From assembly GCF_021354595.1 (NCBI RefSeq), contig NZ_JADWYJ010000001.1, forward strand, positions 101,446 through 165,445: a stretch of 64,000 nucleotides of DNA. Direction: 5' to 3'. Every line of letters begins with the position of its first letter. Within the stretch, counting starts at the first letter, position 1. The notes beneath the pieces were generated by a model. That model was not told where the DNA came from and did not search any database. It saw only the letters and a program-made list of their open reading frames with translations. Shown here one piece after another: positions 6,663 through 15,904 of this stretch. The translations under genes and the position numbers were made by a program. The DNA is from Maribellus sp. CM-23 (GTDB lineage: Bacteria; Bacteroidota; Bacteroidia; Bacteroidales; Prolixibacteraceae).

Positions 6663-7730
6663 TTATTCCAGCCATTTATGCAGGTTTTCCCGCACAAATT
6701 CGTCGTCGTTTAAATGAGGATATGCCGCGTACACCCGGTCTATTTCTTCTTTCTGTCCCGGCGAAAGTGCTTCGTCCGGGTTCAGGGTCCAGATGCCTTC
6801 AAGCAACCCCTGCCGGCGCAGTACTTCGTGGATTCCGGTTATACATCCTGCAAAATTGTTGGCTACGTCAAAAAAGGCCGCGTTGCTGTCGGTTATCTGG
6901 TTGGCCAGGGCCAGCACATCCCGAATGTCTCCGTCCATTTTCCCCTGCTGCACTTTTTCCAGCAGCTGAACAGCTGAGCGGGTCCACACCGCCCAATGCC
7001 CAAGCAAACCGCCCACAATCTGCTTCTTTACCATTTGTCGGCCCACGTCAATTTTGTATTCTGCCAACAGGTCAACCAGGATATTGTCGTCGTTACCGGT
7101 GTAAAGTGCAATTTCGTCTGCCCTGCCCGACTCTGCCACGCCACGCACCACATCAAAAGTGTGGTAGCGGTTAAAGGGAGCCATTTTAATGGCAATTACG
7201 TTTTCGATGCGGGCAAACTCGCGCCAGAAAGCGGTGTCGAGCCTACGTCCGCCAACGGCAGGTTGCAAGTAAAACCCCACTACCGGCATCACACTTGCCA
7301 CCGCCCTGCAATGTTCAATAATCTCGTTGTTGGTGGCATTGGCAAAGGCTGCCACACTTAGCAACACCGCATGAAACCCACTGTCGAGCGCCTGTTTTGC
7401 TTCGGCCACTGCCTGTTCTGTTTTTCCGATTACTCCGGCCACCCGGAAAACGGGTTTATGTTCTTTTGCCTCAAAACGGTCAAATTCCTCCCGCGCAATT
7501 TCCAAAACCGGTTTGAAAAGATCTACCTCGGGCCAGCGGATTTCAAACTGGGTGGTATGCACGGCCACGGCCACACCTCCGGCCCCTGCATCCAGGTAAT
7601 ACCGCATAAGTGCGCGTTGGCGGCGTTCATCCAGCTTTCTGTTTTTATCAAGTGCCAGCGGAAGTGCCGGAATCACCGTTCCTTTTTTAAAAGCATCCAA
7701 TATATTTTGGGGGATTTCTTTCTTATCCAT
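6663..7730 (-). CDS. Dihydrodipicolinate synthase (DapA/NanA) family lyase
   Basis: 355 residues, longer than the usual 290-310. The TIM-barrel aldolase family works through a Schiff-base lysine on pyruvate-like substrates. The likely lysine is Lys182 in VIAIKMAPFNRY and the partner tyrosine is Tyr154 in VGFYLQP. The usual GTTGE loop is replaced by AGGVAVAVHTTQFE (50-63), so this is not a DapA orthologue. No signal peptide: cytoplasmic. It lies 13 bp after the SDR-like gene and close to the M20 gene, in the cytoplasmic half of locus A, so it probably cleaves or dehydrates the final keto-acid of the pathway. Substrate unknown. Confidence 0.85.
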   Translation of the reverse strand: MDKKEIPQNILDAFKKGTVIPALPLALDKNRKLDERRQRALMRYYLDAGAGGVAVAVHTTQFEIRWPEVDLFKPVLEIAREEFDRFEAKEHKPVFRVAGVIGKTEQAVAEAKQALDSGFHAVLLSVAAFANATNNEIIEHCRAVASVMPVVGFYLQPAVGGRRLDTAFWREFARIENVIAIKMAPFNRYHTFDVVRGVAESGRADEIALYTGNDDNILVDLLAEYKIDVGRQMVKKQIVGGLLGHWAVWTRSAVQLLEKVQQGKMDGDIRDVLALANQITDSNAAFFDVANNFAGCITGIHEVLRRQGLLEGIWTLNPDEALSPGQKEEIDRVYAAYPHLNDDEFVRENLHKWLE

Positions 7731-7743
7731 GTTTCGGTTCTTT

Positions 7744-8781
7744 TTAATATTTCCCGTCTCTCACTTCGAAATGAGTAGGTTTTCCTAATAATTTTTTGTT
7801 TTCCTTCATCCAGGCTGCTGTCCATTGAATGATTTTTTCAACTGGAACTGTGGCCGGGCCAAAAAGAGCGCTGGCTTTTGCCGGATTGCTCAACAAAGCT
7901 GTTGGAGCTTCTTTGCCACTAAAAACAGGTTCCACATCCAGTAATTCGCCAAATTGTTGGGCAATCGCACGCACCGACAAGGTCTCTTCCCCGGTTATAT
8001 TTAATGCCAGTGCCGGGCTTTGGGCATGTTCGGTAGAACGCAGTACCATGGCATTCGCATCGCCCTGCCAAATGATGTTAAAATACCCCATTGCCAAATC
8101 CACCGGCTGCTGGTTTTTCACCTTTGTTGCGATATCGACCAGCACCCCGTAACGAGGCTCAACGGCGTAGTTTAGCCGGATGATGGTTACCGGCGTTCCG
8201 TATTTTTTGCTGCCGTATTCAAACATCCGCTCGCGCCCCAGGCACGACTGGGCATATTCTCCTGCGGGTTCGGGGCGGTCTGTTTCCACCGAGCCTCCCG
8301 ACTCTACGGGAACCAAAGGGTAAATACAACCGGTTGAATAGGCAACGATCCTCGAATCTTTAAAATGCTCGGCCACCAAACCGGGCAAGAAAGTGTTCAT
8401 GCCCCAGGTAAGCGACAGGTTATCTTCGGCGCCAAATTTCATTCCGGCCAGAAAAAATACATTTTTCACTTGGGGCAAACTCTTCAAAAAAGCGGTATCC
8501 AGCAAATCGCCCTGCATGGTTTCAATGCCCAGCTCTTCGATGTGTTTCTTTTCTTCCGCATTGCTAAAACGTGAAATCCCGATGATTCTCTTTTTCACAC
8601 CGGCTTCGTCACACGCCCGCCGGGCCATGTGTGCCAGCGAGGGGCCTATTTTTCCGGCAATCCCCAAAAAGATAATGTCTCCGTCCAGGCGTCTGGCCCA
8701 TTCAACTACCTCTTTCCCCGGGCGCGACATTTGCTCTTCCAACGCGTCTTCGTTTTCAATTTTATCCGGATATTTCCTCAT
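7744..8781 (-). CDS. NAD-dependent epimerase/dehydratase-like (extended SDR) protein
   Basis: 345 residues. A Rossmann start at about 36-50 (IIFLGIAGKIGPSLA) has the GxxGxxG nucleotide loop. The SDR serine region is YSTGCIYP. The place of the usual YxxxK reads EYAQSCLGRERMFE: the tyrosine is present but the lysine position holds Cys. The overall fold therefore fits extended SDRs, but classical SDR chemistry may be altered. The first about 30 residues precede the nucleotide-binding strand and are unusual. Its ATG overlaps the M20 stop in an ATGA (8778-8781), showing translational coupling, and the DHDPS-family gene follows after 13 bp. Cytoplasmic. Confidence 0.8.
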   Translation of the reverse strand: MRKYPDKIENEDALEEQMSRPGKEVVEWARRLDGDIIFLGIAGKIGPSLAHMARRACDEAGVKKRIIGISRFSNAEEKKHIEELGIETMQGDLLDTAFLKSLPQVKNVFFLAGMKFGAEDNLSLTWGMNTFLPGLVAEHFKDSRIVAYSTGCIYPLVPVESGGSVETDRPEPAGEYAQSCLGRERMFEYGSKKYGTPVTIIRLNYAVEPRYGVLVDIATKVKNQQPVDLAMGYFNIIWQGDANAMVLRSTEHAQSPALALNITGEETLSVRAIAQQFGELLDVEPVFSGKEAPTALLSNPAKASALFGPATVPVEKIIQWTAAWMKENKKLLGKPTHFEVRDGKY

Positions 8782-9905
8782 TGTAAACTATCTCCTTTCA
8801 AAATTATTTTCGTGTATATTTCTACTGCATTTGCAAGCTTATCCAAACAACAAAACTCATCTGTTTTATGCGCCATTTCAGGTTCTCCCGGCCCCAGAAT
8901 CACCAGCGGAGCCCCGTTAAAAGCCGGCTGAAGCACAGCTCCGTCCGTCAGGTAAGGGAGCGACTTTGGATAACCCGCCGCTTGCCCGGTAATCCCACAC
9001 GCCCGGTAAACGAGCTGCACAAAAGGATCTGTTTCGTTTGTAGATACGGCCTCCATATCAACCAGCGTTTCGATGGCAACCTCTGTTCCCAGTGCCAGTG
9101 TCAAGCGTTGGAGCAAATCACCGTGCCTGGTATGGGGCGTGGTTCTTGCATCGATGGTAAATAGGGCATAATCGGGCACCGAATTCAGATTTGCTCCCCC
9201 CTGCATTTTTCCTACATTCAGCGTTGAAAGCCCCAGCAAGGGGTGTCTTTCCTCTTCAAAATCAAAACTCTCAGCCTTCAAAATGGCGCGCGCCACTTTG
9301 TAAATGGCATTATCTCCCAGGTGCGGCATCGACGAGTGAGCGGTTTTACCGGTAGCCGTTATATTCAAATAAAGTGCTCCCTTGTGTCCGATGGCAGGGA
9401 TGTTCCCGGTTGGCTCGGCCACCACAATTCCTTTTGCCCCTGCAAACTCTTTATAAGTTGCAACAAGGTGTTCCGCCCCCTGGCAGCCTGTTTCTTCTCC
9501 AGCGGTAAAAACAAGGCAAACATCCGCATCAGGCTTTTGCCTTACCGCACGAATGGCTGCGACCATCATCGCTGCCAGCCCTCCTTTCATATCACTGGAT
9601 CCGCGGCCATATATTTTGCCGTCCTTGATGTCTCCTCCAAGCGGGGAAACAGTCCAGTTTTCCACCGCAAAGGGAACCGTATCAAAATGACCGGAAAAAA
9701 CCAGGGGACGCTCTCCTTTCCCGCTTTTATTTCGGGCCACCAGGTGCAAACGATTCTCTTCGTAAGGGATATATTCCACCTCAAAACCATTTTTGGCGAG
9801 CCATGCGCCGCATAGTTTTGCCGCACTTTCCTCGTTGCCCGGCGGATTGACCGTATTGAGCCGGATCAGTTCGCGCGTTAAATCTGTTACATCAGGAATT
9901 GGCAT
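8778..9905 (-). CDS. M20 family metallohydrolase (ArgE/DapE/carboxypeptidase G2-like)
   Basis: 375 residues, a typical length. Zinc ligands and catalytic residues are visible: His73 and Asp75 in SGHFDTVP, Asp105 in RGSSDMKGG, Glu137-Glu138 in TAGEETGC, Glu164 in VVAEPTG, and a C-terminal His in MAHKTDEF. The lid/dimerisation domain contains TAHSSMPHLG. Members deacylate N-acyl amino acids or cleave dipeptides. No signal peptide, so it acts in the cytoplasm on an imported product. With a GH20 enzyme and lyases in the same locus, removal of an N-acetyl or other acyl group is a reasonable guess. It overlaps the next gene by four bases. Confidence 0.9.
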   Translation of the reverse strand: MPIPDVTDLTRELIRLNTVNPPGNEESAAKLCGAWLAKNGFEVEYIPYEENRLHLVARNKSGKGERPLVFSGHFDTVPFAVENWTVSPLGGDIKDGKIYGRGSSDMKGGLAAMMVAAIRAVRQKPDADVCLVFTAGEETGCQGAEHLVATYKEFAGAKGIVVAEPTGNIPAIGHKGALYLNITATGKTAHSSMPHLGDNAIYKVARAILKAESFDFEEERHPLLGLSTLNVGKMQGGANLNSVPDYALFTIDARTTPHTRHGDLLQRLTLALGTEVAIETLVDMEAVSTNETDPFVQLVYRACGITGQAAGYPKSLPYLTDGAVLQPAFNGAPLVILGPGEPEMAHKTDEFCCLDKLANAVEIYTKIILKGDSLQ

Positions 9906-9915
9906 AATTTTTCAG

Positions 9916-11145
9916 TTACAGTGATTGAATATAAATGACGATCTTATTGTACATAAAATAAACCATGATGCTGATCAGGATGAATCCCAGAATGGCTAAT
10001 ACATTCTGCCATAAATTGTTCTTTAACTTGCCCATTACTTTAGCATTGTTCATGATCAAAACAATACCGGCGGCAATTAAAGGAACGGCTAAAATAGAAG
10101 ATGCCGAGGCTAGAATGAGCGCATAAACCGCATCGCCTTTAAAAAACACAGCCACCAGCATTCCGATCAGTAGTATCACAGAAGTAAAGATCTTGGGCAT
10201 TTTTTCATTCATCGAACGTCCCAGCCCCAAACCATCGGAAAGAAGGCCTCCTCCCATCACTGCATTCACCATCAGCGATGAAAAAGCAGCCGCAGAAAGC
10301 CCGATACTGAAAACGATTTTAGCCGAGCTGCCGAACAAGGATTCCAATTGCATGGCCATATCTGCAGCCGAGCGAACCGTTATTCCCTGCGGATGAAGAA
10401 TGGCAGCCGAGGTGGTTATTAAAAGGATGGAGACAGCCGCCAGTACGAAAATTCCCATGTAGGTATCCGTCAATCCTTTTTTAAGGCTTGAAATTTTCCA
10501 GCCTTTGTCCTGCGCAAAATATGCCTGGTAGATCGACCCGTGCAAAACAAACGTGGTTCCCACCAAAGCAGCTATTATATCCAGATTTTCAAGGGCAAAG
10601 GAATGCGGAATAAACCCGGAGGCCAGTTGCACCGGATCAGGTTCAGCCAGCACGAGATTAAAAAAGAAAGCCAGGATCATGATCATAACCATCCCAACCA
10701 TTAGCTTTTCCAGTATTTTGTACAGATTTTTAGCCCAGAAAACCAGGAGCATTCCCAGCGGTGTAAAAACAAAAGGCCATACCCGTTCATCCACTCCGCT
10801 TATTCCTTCCATGGCAATTCCAATTCCCAGGTTGTTCCCAAACTGGAAACTGCAAGCCGACAGAAAAGCGGAAATCCCGATTACCCCGGCAAACCATCGA
10901 CCGTAATTCGAAGCGATGGACTGTAAAATAGAGTCCTTGTTGGAGACTCCAAAGCGAAGTGCCATCGAAGCATAAGCCACCATTGAAATTCCGGCCGGCA
11001 CAATGACCCACAAAAACGCATACCCGTGTTCCGAGCCTATTCGGGAGGCCACCGTAATACTTCCCGGGCCCAGGGCGGCAGAAGCAACTATAAAACCGGG
11101 TCCCAGTGATCTGAAAAACTCTTTTATTTTTTTTAGAAAATTCAT
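9916..11145 (-). CDS. Nramp-superfamily membrane transporter lacking the metal-binding motifs
   Basis: 409 residues with about 11 transmembrane helices and the Nramp/APC-type layout. Helix 1 reads GPGFIVASAALGPGSITVAS. In metal-transporting Nramps this segment carries DPGN, but here it is GPGS, so both the Asp and Asn ligands are missing. Helix 6 reads TTFVLHGSIYQAYF where MPH would be expected, so the Met ligand is missing too while a His remains. It therefore probably does not carry transition metals in the usual way. It lies between the exported enzymes and the M20 gene of locus A, which makes it the best candidate for the inner-membrane importer of the pathway intermediate. That is inference. 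Confidence 0.8.
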   Translation of the reverse strand: MNFLKKIKEFFRSLGPGFIVASAALGPGSITVASRIGSEHGYAFLWVIVPAGISMVAYASMALRFGVSNKDSILQSIASNYGRWFAGVIGISAFLSACSFQFGNNLGIGIAMEGISGVDERVWPFVFTPLGMLLVFWAKNLYKILEKLMVGMVMIMILAFFFNLVLAEPDPVQLASGFIPHSFALENLDIIAALVGTTFVLHGSIYQAYFAQDKGWKISSLKKGLTDTYMGIFVLAAVSILLITTSAAILHPQGITVRSAADMAMQLESLFGSSAKIVFSIGLSAAAFSSLMVNAVMGGGLLSDGLGLGRSMNEKMPKIFTSVILLIGMLVAVFFKGDAVYALILASASSILAVPLIAAGIVLIMNNAKVMGKLKNNLWQNVLAILGFILISIMVYFMYNKIVIYIQSL

Positions 11146-11166
11146 TCTTACCTCTTCAATTGAAAA

Positions 11167-12546
11167 TTAGTTTGCGAATAATTCATTGTAATGTTCTGAT
11201 GGCTGAAAAATGCCGCCTCCGTTTTCAAAAAACTCCTGCCCGGCGGTGAACAGCCCGTTACTGACCTTTACCCAGGGCTTGTTACGGTCAGGCAGGTAGC
11301 CCATCATTTTCTCCCAGTTCCGGTAATTCTGATGTCCGTTGCTCTCAAGCAAGCCCAGGTTCTGAAGCCCCGGGAATGGTTTCAGCCGGGCGGCAATGTT
11401 CCTGTTCCATTCCACCAGAACGGGGTTCACGGTTAAATCGGCACAAAAACACGGAACACCCCTGTAGGTAGCGGCTTTGGCAATTTTCATGGTCATGCTC
11501 AGTGTTTTGGCAATGGGTTTGAGCGCCACCGCCCGGTATCCCATTTGAATCCGTTTCTCCGTATCCACATCGGTACGGGCACTTTCATCGGCGGCAAGAC
11601 GCACCGGAATGTCGCTTACATCCGTTTCATGTTCTTCCGGAAAAGGCTCTTCGATAATTGCAATCTGCTCAAATGCTCCTATTTTTTGGGCATGATCTAG
11701 AAACCGGAGAAAGGTTTCTTTGGTCTCGTACCGTCCGTTTGCGTCAAAATAGTAAGGGAGTTTGCCCGACTGGGTGTGCGGTGTTCGGACATCTTTTAGC
11801 ATTCCATGAAGGGCACTCAGGCGTTCGGTATCTTTTTGCAGCATCTCCTCCTGTGAACCCGGCTGCCCGATTTTTATCTTCATAAAAAAGTTGCCCTCAT
11901 CAACCGCCTGTTTTAACTGTTCGGGCGTTGTTCCATACGAAATCAGCGGAATGGCTGCAATTTTTTGGTGTTTTTCTGAAAAGGTTGACCGGTATTCGGC
12001 GGGGATCATCTGGTCGAAACCGGTAATCCCGTTTTCTTTTGCATACAGCAGCCAAAGGGCATTGTCAACAGCCACAAGGGCATTTAGTACAAATGTTTTC
12101 CGAAGCTGGGGATTGCCTGTCACTTTTTTGCCGTAAGCAAGCAGCTCATCCATGATGCTCTCCAGCAATTCCACGGGGTTGGTATAATACTGTCCTTTGA
12201 GCATTTCCAAAGCTCTTTGGGTGATGGCATACATCATTGAATTGCCTTCCGTTTCGGGGTGGTTCAAAAAGACCTTCTGATCGGACCACAACACACTTTG
12301 TGTCCCCAGGCCTACCACCTTGGCGTTATCGGAACCTGTTAGCCGGGCTGCCGTTTGCCACAGTTCCGACAAATAGCCGCCCTTAAAACCGAAGGGCTGA
12401 AGCAGCGGTTCTTTTTCCACCGCTGATGCAGTATCTGCAATGTATATTTTGCCGGGGGACTGTGAACTGCAGCTTCCGGGCAAAATGTTGCACATACCCA
12501 AAAGATAGAGCATGCCGGAGTCCTTTAAAAATCTACGTCGTTCCAT
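11167..12546 (-). CDS. Tat-exported enolase-superfamily (MR/MLE-type) protein
   Basis: 459 residues. An N-terminal twin-arginine signal (ERRRFLKDSG) and hydrophobic stretch are followed by a Cys-rich CNILPGSC segment that might be a lipobox. The barrel shows KIKIG (Lys223/Lys225), metal ligands Asp268 (YYFDANGRY), Glu299 or Glu300 (IIEEPF) and Asp320 (LAADES), and Lys343 (VALKP). These are the muconate-lactonising/mandelate-racemase subgroup residues that abstract a proton alpha to a carboxylate, giving epimerisation or dehydration. An exported member is unusual. Upstream is a Tat Gfo/Idh/MocA protein and downstream the Nramp-like carrier, so it may convert an acid product before uptake. Confidence 0.85.
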   Translation of the reverse strand: MERRRFLKDSGMLYLLGMCNILPGSCSSQSPGKIYIADTASAVEKEPLLQPFGFKGGYLSELWQTAARLTGSDNAKVVGLGTQSVLWSDQKVFLNHPETEGNSMMYAITQRALEMLKGQYYTNPVELLESIMDELLAYGKKVTGNPQLRKTFVLNALVAVDNALWLLYAKENGITGFDQMIPAEYRSTFSEKHQKIAAIPLISYGTTPEQLKQAVDEGNFFMKIKIGQPGSQEEMLQKDTERLSALHGMLKDVRTPHTQSGKLPYYFDANGRYETKETFLRFLDHAQKIGAFEQIAIIEEPFPEEHETDVSDIPVRLAADESARTDVDTEKRIQMGYRAVALKPIAKTLSMTMKIAKAATYRGVPCFCADLTVNPVLVEWNRNIAARLKPFPGLQNLGLLESNGHQNYRNWEKMMGYLPDRNKPWVKVSNGLFTAGQEFFENGGGIFQPSEHYNELFAN

Positions 12547-12644
12547 TGCGGAAATTTTAGTGCTGCCGCACGTTTCTTAAAAAAATGAAGCTGTCCGAGA
12601 AAACTAAAAAGAGAGAATAACAAAACTTACCATTTGAAATGACC

Positions 12645-12726
12645 GGAACGCGGATAACTCAGATTCGACTGATTTTCGCTGTTTTTATCCGTGATTATTT
12701 GTCAAAATCACTGTCATCAGCGTTCC
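12645..12726. repeat. 82-bp imperfect palindromic intergenic repeat
   Basis: Begins GGAACGCGGAT and ends ATCAGCGTTCC, giving an inverted repeat with a partly matched interior (GATT..GAC.GATT against ATCCGTGATT). It resembles the widespread GGAACGCGGAT...ATCCGCGTTCC palindromes of intergenic DNA, here degraded. It sits in the 220-bp gap between the Gfo/Idh/MocA gene and the enolase-superfamily gene and may also form a hairpin in the transcript. Confidence 0.65.
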
Positions 12727-12766
12727 GTTTTTATGTTTCACTTTTGGACAGTCTCCATGGAGCTGT

Positions 12767-14185
12767 TTATAATTGCCAGGGTTTCCGATATTCGTACGAC
12801 AACAGCTTGTTGGCTTCGTCGCAGTTGGTGATCATTTCCTTTTCGGCATCCCATTTAAGGGTTTGCTGCACATGCAAAGAAATGGTTGCCAAATGGGCCA
12901 TGTTCGTGGAAAGGTGTCCCTCTTCGAGCGAGACCATAGGCATTTCGCGCGATTTTACACAATCCAGGAAGTTGCGAACAATATTGGCGCCCGGGTTGGC
13001 GTAGGTGCCATCCGACAGTTTTCCGTTGCCGGCGCTTTCCAACTCGTAGCTTTCGTCTGCCATCAGCTTGTCCCAGGTCTGAAACTGACCGCTTGATGCG
13101 GAAACAATTTTGTACCCGTTGTTTCCCTCGGCGTAGAGTGTTCCTTTGGTTCCGCGCATTTCCAGGAATCCCTGGCGAACCAGGCTGCCTGAACTGCCTT
13201 CGAGCTGCGTAAACGAGACAATCGCCCCGGACGGGAACTCGAAAATCGTTTGCATGGTATCCGGAATCGTGCGGTCGTCGTCTACTACATACTTACCTCC
13301 CAGCGTAGTGACCGAAACCGGTGCTTTTTCATTTAACAACCACCTAATCAGGTCAAGCGAATGTACTCCGTTGTTTAAAACCTGGTTGTCGTATTCTTCC
13401 CACCAGCGGAACATATAGGGTGCGATATTGTACTGGTAAGGCCTGTAAGGTTTGGGTCCCAGCCACATGTCCCAGTCAAAATCCTTTGGGGGTTTTTCGG
13501 GTTTCATTTTCCCGATGCCGTTGGGAGCCATGTTTGAAACATGACTGCTTAAAGCAAAGGTTACCTTTCCGATTTTTCCTGCGGGGATTTCCTGGGCCAG
13601 CCGTTGATAGGTGCCCGAGCCACGGCGGTTTAAACAAACCCCGGCCACCTGGTTACTTTTCTCCCAGGCTTTTATGATCGCCCTGCCTTCGTGAATGCTT
13701 TTGGTGAGTGGTTTTTCTACCAGCACATCTTTCCCTGCCTGTATCGAATTGATGGTTTGCAGGGCATGCCAGTGATCCGGCGTACCGATATAAACAGCGT
13801 CAATGGTTTTATCTTCCAGCAATTTACGGTAGTCGGCATAACGCCCCACATATTTGCCAAAGTTTTCGCCCATTTGCGGAATCTGGCGCGGACGGGTTTC
13901 GATGTACCTCGGGTCTACCTGCGAACGGTCGCGGGTTATGTACGGTTCGTAAACATCGCACAGGGCTGCCACTTCGCAATCGGCTTCGTTCATAAACTCA
14001 TGCATTACCTGTGTGCCCCGGTTTCCAACCCCGATAAAACCAACCCTGATTTTATCGTTCGATCCCAGTATCCGGGAATAACTTTTCGCACTTACCGATT
14101 GTGCGCCAAGAGTAAGGCCCGCTGCCACCATGCTGGTCTGAGACAAAAAGGCCCGACGCGTAGTCTTTTTTGTATTTTCATCCAT
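12767..14185 (-). CDS. Tat-exported Gfo/Idh/MocA family oxidoreductase
   Basis: 472 residues. The Tat signal is TTRRAFLSQTSMVAAG, ending near SVSA (33). The nucleotide-binding motif is RVGFIGVGNRGTQ (46-58), followed by DAVYIGTPDHWHA and the family EKP motif in DVLVEKPLTKS. The C-terminal domain has WWEEYDNQVLNNGVHSLDLIRW, with the conserved HSLD. Family members oxidise or reduce sugars and cyclitols with NAD(P), often with a tightly bound cofactor when exported. It is 110 bp downstream of a second Gfo/Idh/MocA gene, so the pair may act on neighbouring steps or form a complex. It lacks the GH109 glycosidase-type features that I would look for. Confidence 0.88.
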   Translation of the reverse strand: MDENTKKTTRRAFLSQTSMVAAGLTLGAQSVSAKSYSRILGSNDKIRVGFIGVGNRGTQVMHEFMNEADCEVAALCDVYEPYITRDRSQVDPRYIETRPRQIPQMGENFGKYVGRYADYRKLLEDKTIDAVYIGTPDHWHALQTINSIQAGKDVLVEKPLTKSIHEGRAIIKAWEKSNQVAGVCLNRRGSGTYQRLAQEIPAGKIGKVTFALSSHVSNMAPNGIGKMKPEKPPKDFDWDMWLGPKPYRPYQYNIAPYMFRWWEEYDNQVLNNGVHSLDLIRWLLNEKAPVSVTTLGGKYVVDDDRTIPDTMQTIFEFPSGAIVSFTQLEGSSGSLVRQGFLEMRGTKGTLYAEGNNGYKIVSASSGQFQTWDKLMADESYELESAGNGKLSDGTYANPGANIVRNFLDCVKSREMPMVSLEEGHLSTNMAHLATISLHVQQTLKWDAEKEMITNCDEANKLLSYEYRKPWQL

Positions 14186-14294
14186 AGTTTATAAGGTTTA
14201 AAATCAGTGAATAGCAATTGTTTCAGACGCCACATCGCTATTCCTCTGATTAGCAGTTAGAATATTTTATTCATTTTGAAGATCGATCCTTCAT

Positions 14295-15887
14295 TTATAC
14301 AATTTTCTTGTTCTCGCTGTCCCAGCTCATTGTGCGCTTTTCGAGGTAAGAGCGATGCGCCATAATACAGGCAATTCCCTCCTGAAATGCCATTTCGATA
14401 TTGGCACTGGGAGTTCCTCCGTTTCGGATACATTCCAGCCATTCGCGCAAGTGAAGGTGTGTAACATCCACATTCCGTCCGTTGATGGAGGTGGTCGTAA
14501 GTCCCCTCGATGCATAATATTTTTCGGAAGCAGAGCTTACGGCATCAATTTGCCCGGCACCCGGATTAAAGGAAATCATTGGCGCCCCGGGATCTATTGC
14601 CCCCGATCGGATTCCTTCAGCATAGCGGGTTGAATTTTGATCAGCCATAATAATGGCATTGTTGCCCAGTTCCATCGAAGCATCGTGTCCCATAAACACC
14701 CGTCCGCGGCCCCGACTGGAGGCGAGATTACCGCTGTAAAGCAGGGTTAAGTCGCGGTTCGGATATTCAAATACACAGTGCAGCGAGTCGGGCATTTCAC
14801 GGTTATCTTTCCAATAATAAATGCCACCAGAGGAAGTAACCGACTGAGGAATACCGATATGCAACAGCTGATTTACTGCATCGAACTCGTGGGTAAACAG
14901 TTGTCCGATCATTCCGGTGTCGTAATCAAACCACTTGGTCCAGTTGTAATATCGGTCGACACTGAAAGGTGCATCCGGAGCATTTCCCAGCCACTGTTTC
15001 CAATCGATGGTGTCCTCGTTTCCCGGTTTCGGATTTCCGTTCGGATCCAAATGCCGGATCCAGGCTCCGTTGGAGGTATTCCGGTTCGAGGTGGTTTCTA
15101 TCAGCGTAATTTTGCCCAGAATATTCTTTTTGATAATCTCTTTGGCTTGCTGAAACACAATACTCTGTGTAATCTGATGGCCCAGCTGGTATACAACCTG
15201 GCTGTTTTTTACGGCCGTATAAAGTTCGTTTAGCTCTTCTTCGTTCAGTGCCGGGCTTTTCTCGCAATAAATGTGCTTACCGGCGCGGGCTGCTTCAGTG
15301 GCTATGCGCGCATGATGATGGTCGGGCGTGGCAATAATCACAGCGTCGATATCTTTATCCGCCAACATTTCCTGGTACGAGGCATACCTTTTTACGGGTA
15401 ATTTGGGCGCATCCTGCCCGCCGGGACGAATCTCATTCCCCGCTGTGGCCATTCCCTTTTGAGCATGCAGGTCAAACACGTCGCAAATCCCGGTTATGGC
15501 TACGTTCAGGTATTCCTGTCCCATCCAGTCAGTCAGCGTGTTGTTTTGTTGACCTTTTTTTACTTCCATTGGGTGCATAAATCCCAGGGCTTTGGACAAC
15601 TGTGTGGCCCGTGTTCCAAATCCAATAAACCCGATGCGGATCAGCTCCCCCGAAGGCTTACTTTTGCCATAATTACTTTCCGGAAATTCGATGGAATCAA
15701 GCCCTAGCTCTTTTAAAACCGAATTCCTTTTTTCAATGGCATAGTTATTCTTTTTAAATATCTCGAATCCCATAAAACCGACAACCGGCAGGCCAGCCAG
15801 TGCCTTTAACATGGTTCTGCGTTGTATTCCTTCGTTTGATCTGTTATCGCTTCCCTTTGGATTTTCAGCTTTCATTCTGTCTGTCAT
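14295..15887 (-). CDS. Tat-exported Gfo/Idh/MocA family oxidoreductase (second copy, longer)
   Basis: 530 residues. The ATG at 15887 is chosen because AGGAGG lies just upstream (15892-15900) and a longer frame would run into the DoxX gene. The N-terminus has a Tat-like QRRTMLKALAGLPVVG stretch. The Rossmann motif IRIGFIGFGTRATQ is followed by an insert of about 50 residues before the usual DVIIATPDHHHA and IYCEKSP. The C-terminal domain has YNWTKWFDYDTGMIGQLFTHEFDAVNQLL. It is not a duplicate of the neighbour: the insert and the TRATQ loop differ. With DoxX immediately upstream (17 bp), electrons from the reaction could enter the quinone pool; that is speculation. Confidence 0.87.
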   Translation of the reverse strand: MTDRMKAENPKGSDNRSNEGIQRRTMLKALAGLPVVGFMGFEIFKKNNYAIEKRNSVLKELGLDSIEFPESNYGKSKPSGELIRIGFIGFGTRATQLSKALGFMHPMEVKKGQQNNTLTDWMGQEYLNVAITGICDVFDLHAQKGMATAGNEIRPGGQDAPKLPVKRYASYQEMLADKDIDAVIIATPDHHHARIATEAARAGKHIYCEKSPALNEEELNELYTAVKNSQVVYQLGHQITQSIVFQQAKEIIKKNILGKITLIETTSNRNTSNGAWIRHLDPNGNPKPGNEDTIDWKQWLGNAPDAPFSVDRYYNWTKWFDYDTGMIGQLFTHEFDAVNQLLHIGIPQSVTSSGGIYYWKDNREMPDSLHCVFEYPNRDLTLLYSGNLASSRGRGRVFMGHDASMELGNNAIIMADQNSTRYAEGIRSGAIDPGAPMISFNPGAGQIDAVSSASEKYYASRGLTTTSINGRNVDVTHLHLREWLECIRNGGTPSANIEMAFQEGIACIMAHRSYLEKRTMSWDSENKKIV

Positions 15888-15904
15888 TTCGCTCCTCCTT
15901 TCTC

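Noticed and set aside
6418-6675. 85-codon minus-strand frame before the GH20 gene
   Set aside because: It overlaps the DHDPS-family stop region and runs through overlapping palindromes; the peptide has no recognisable features.
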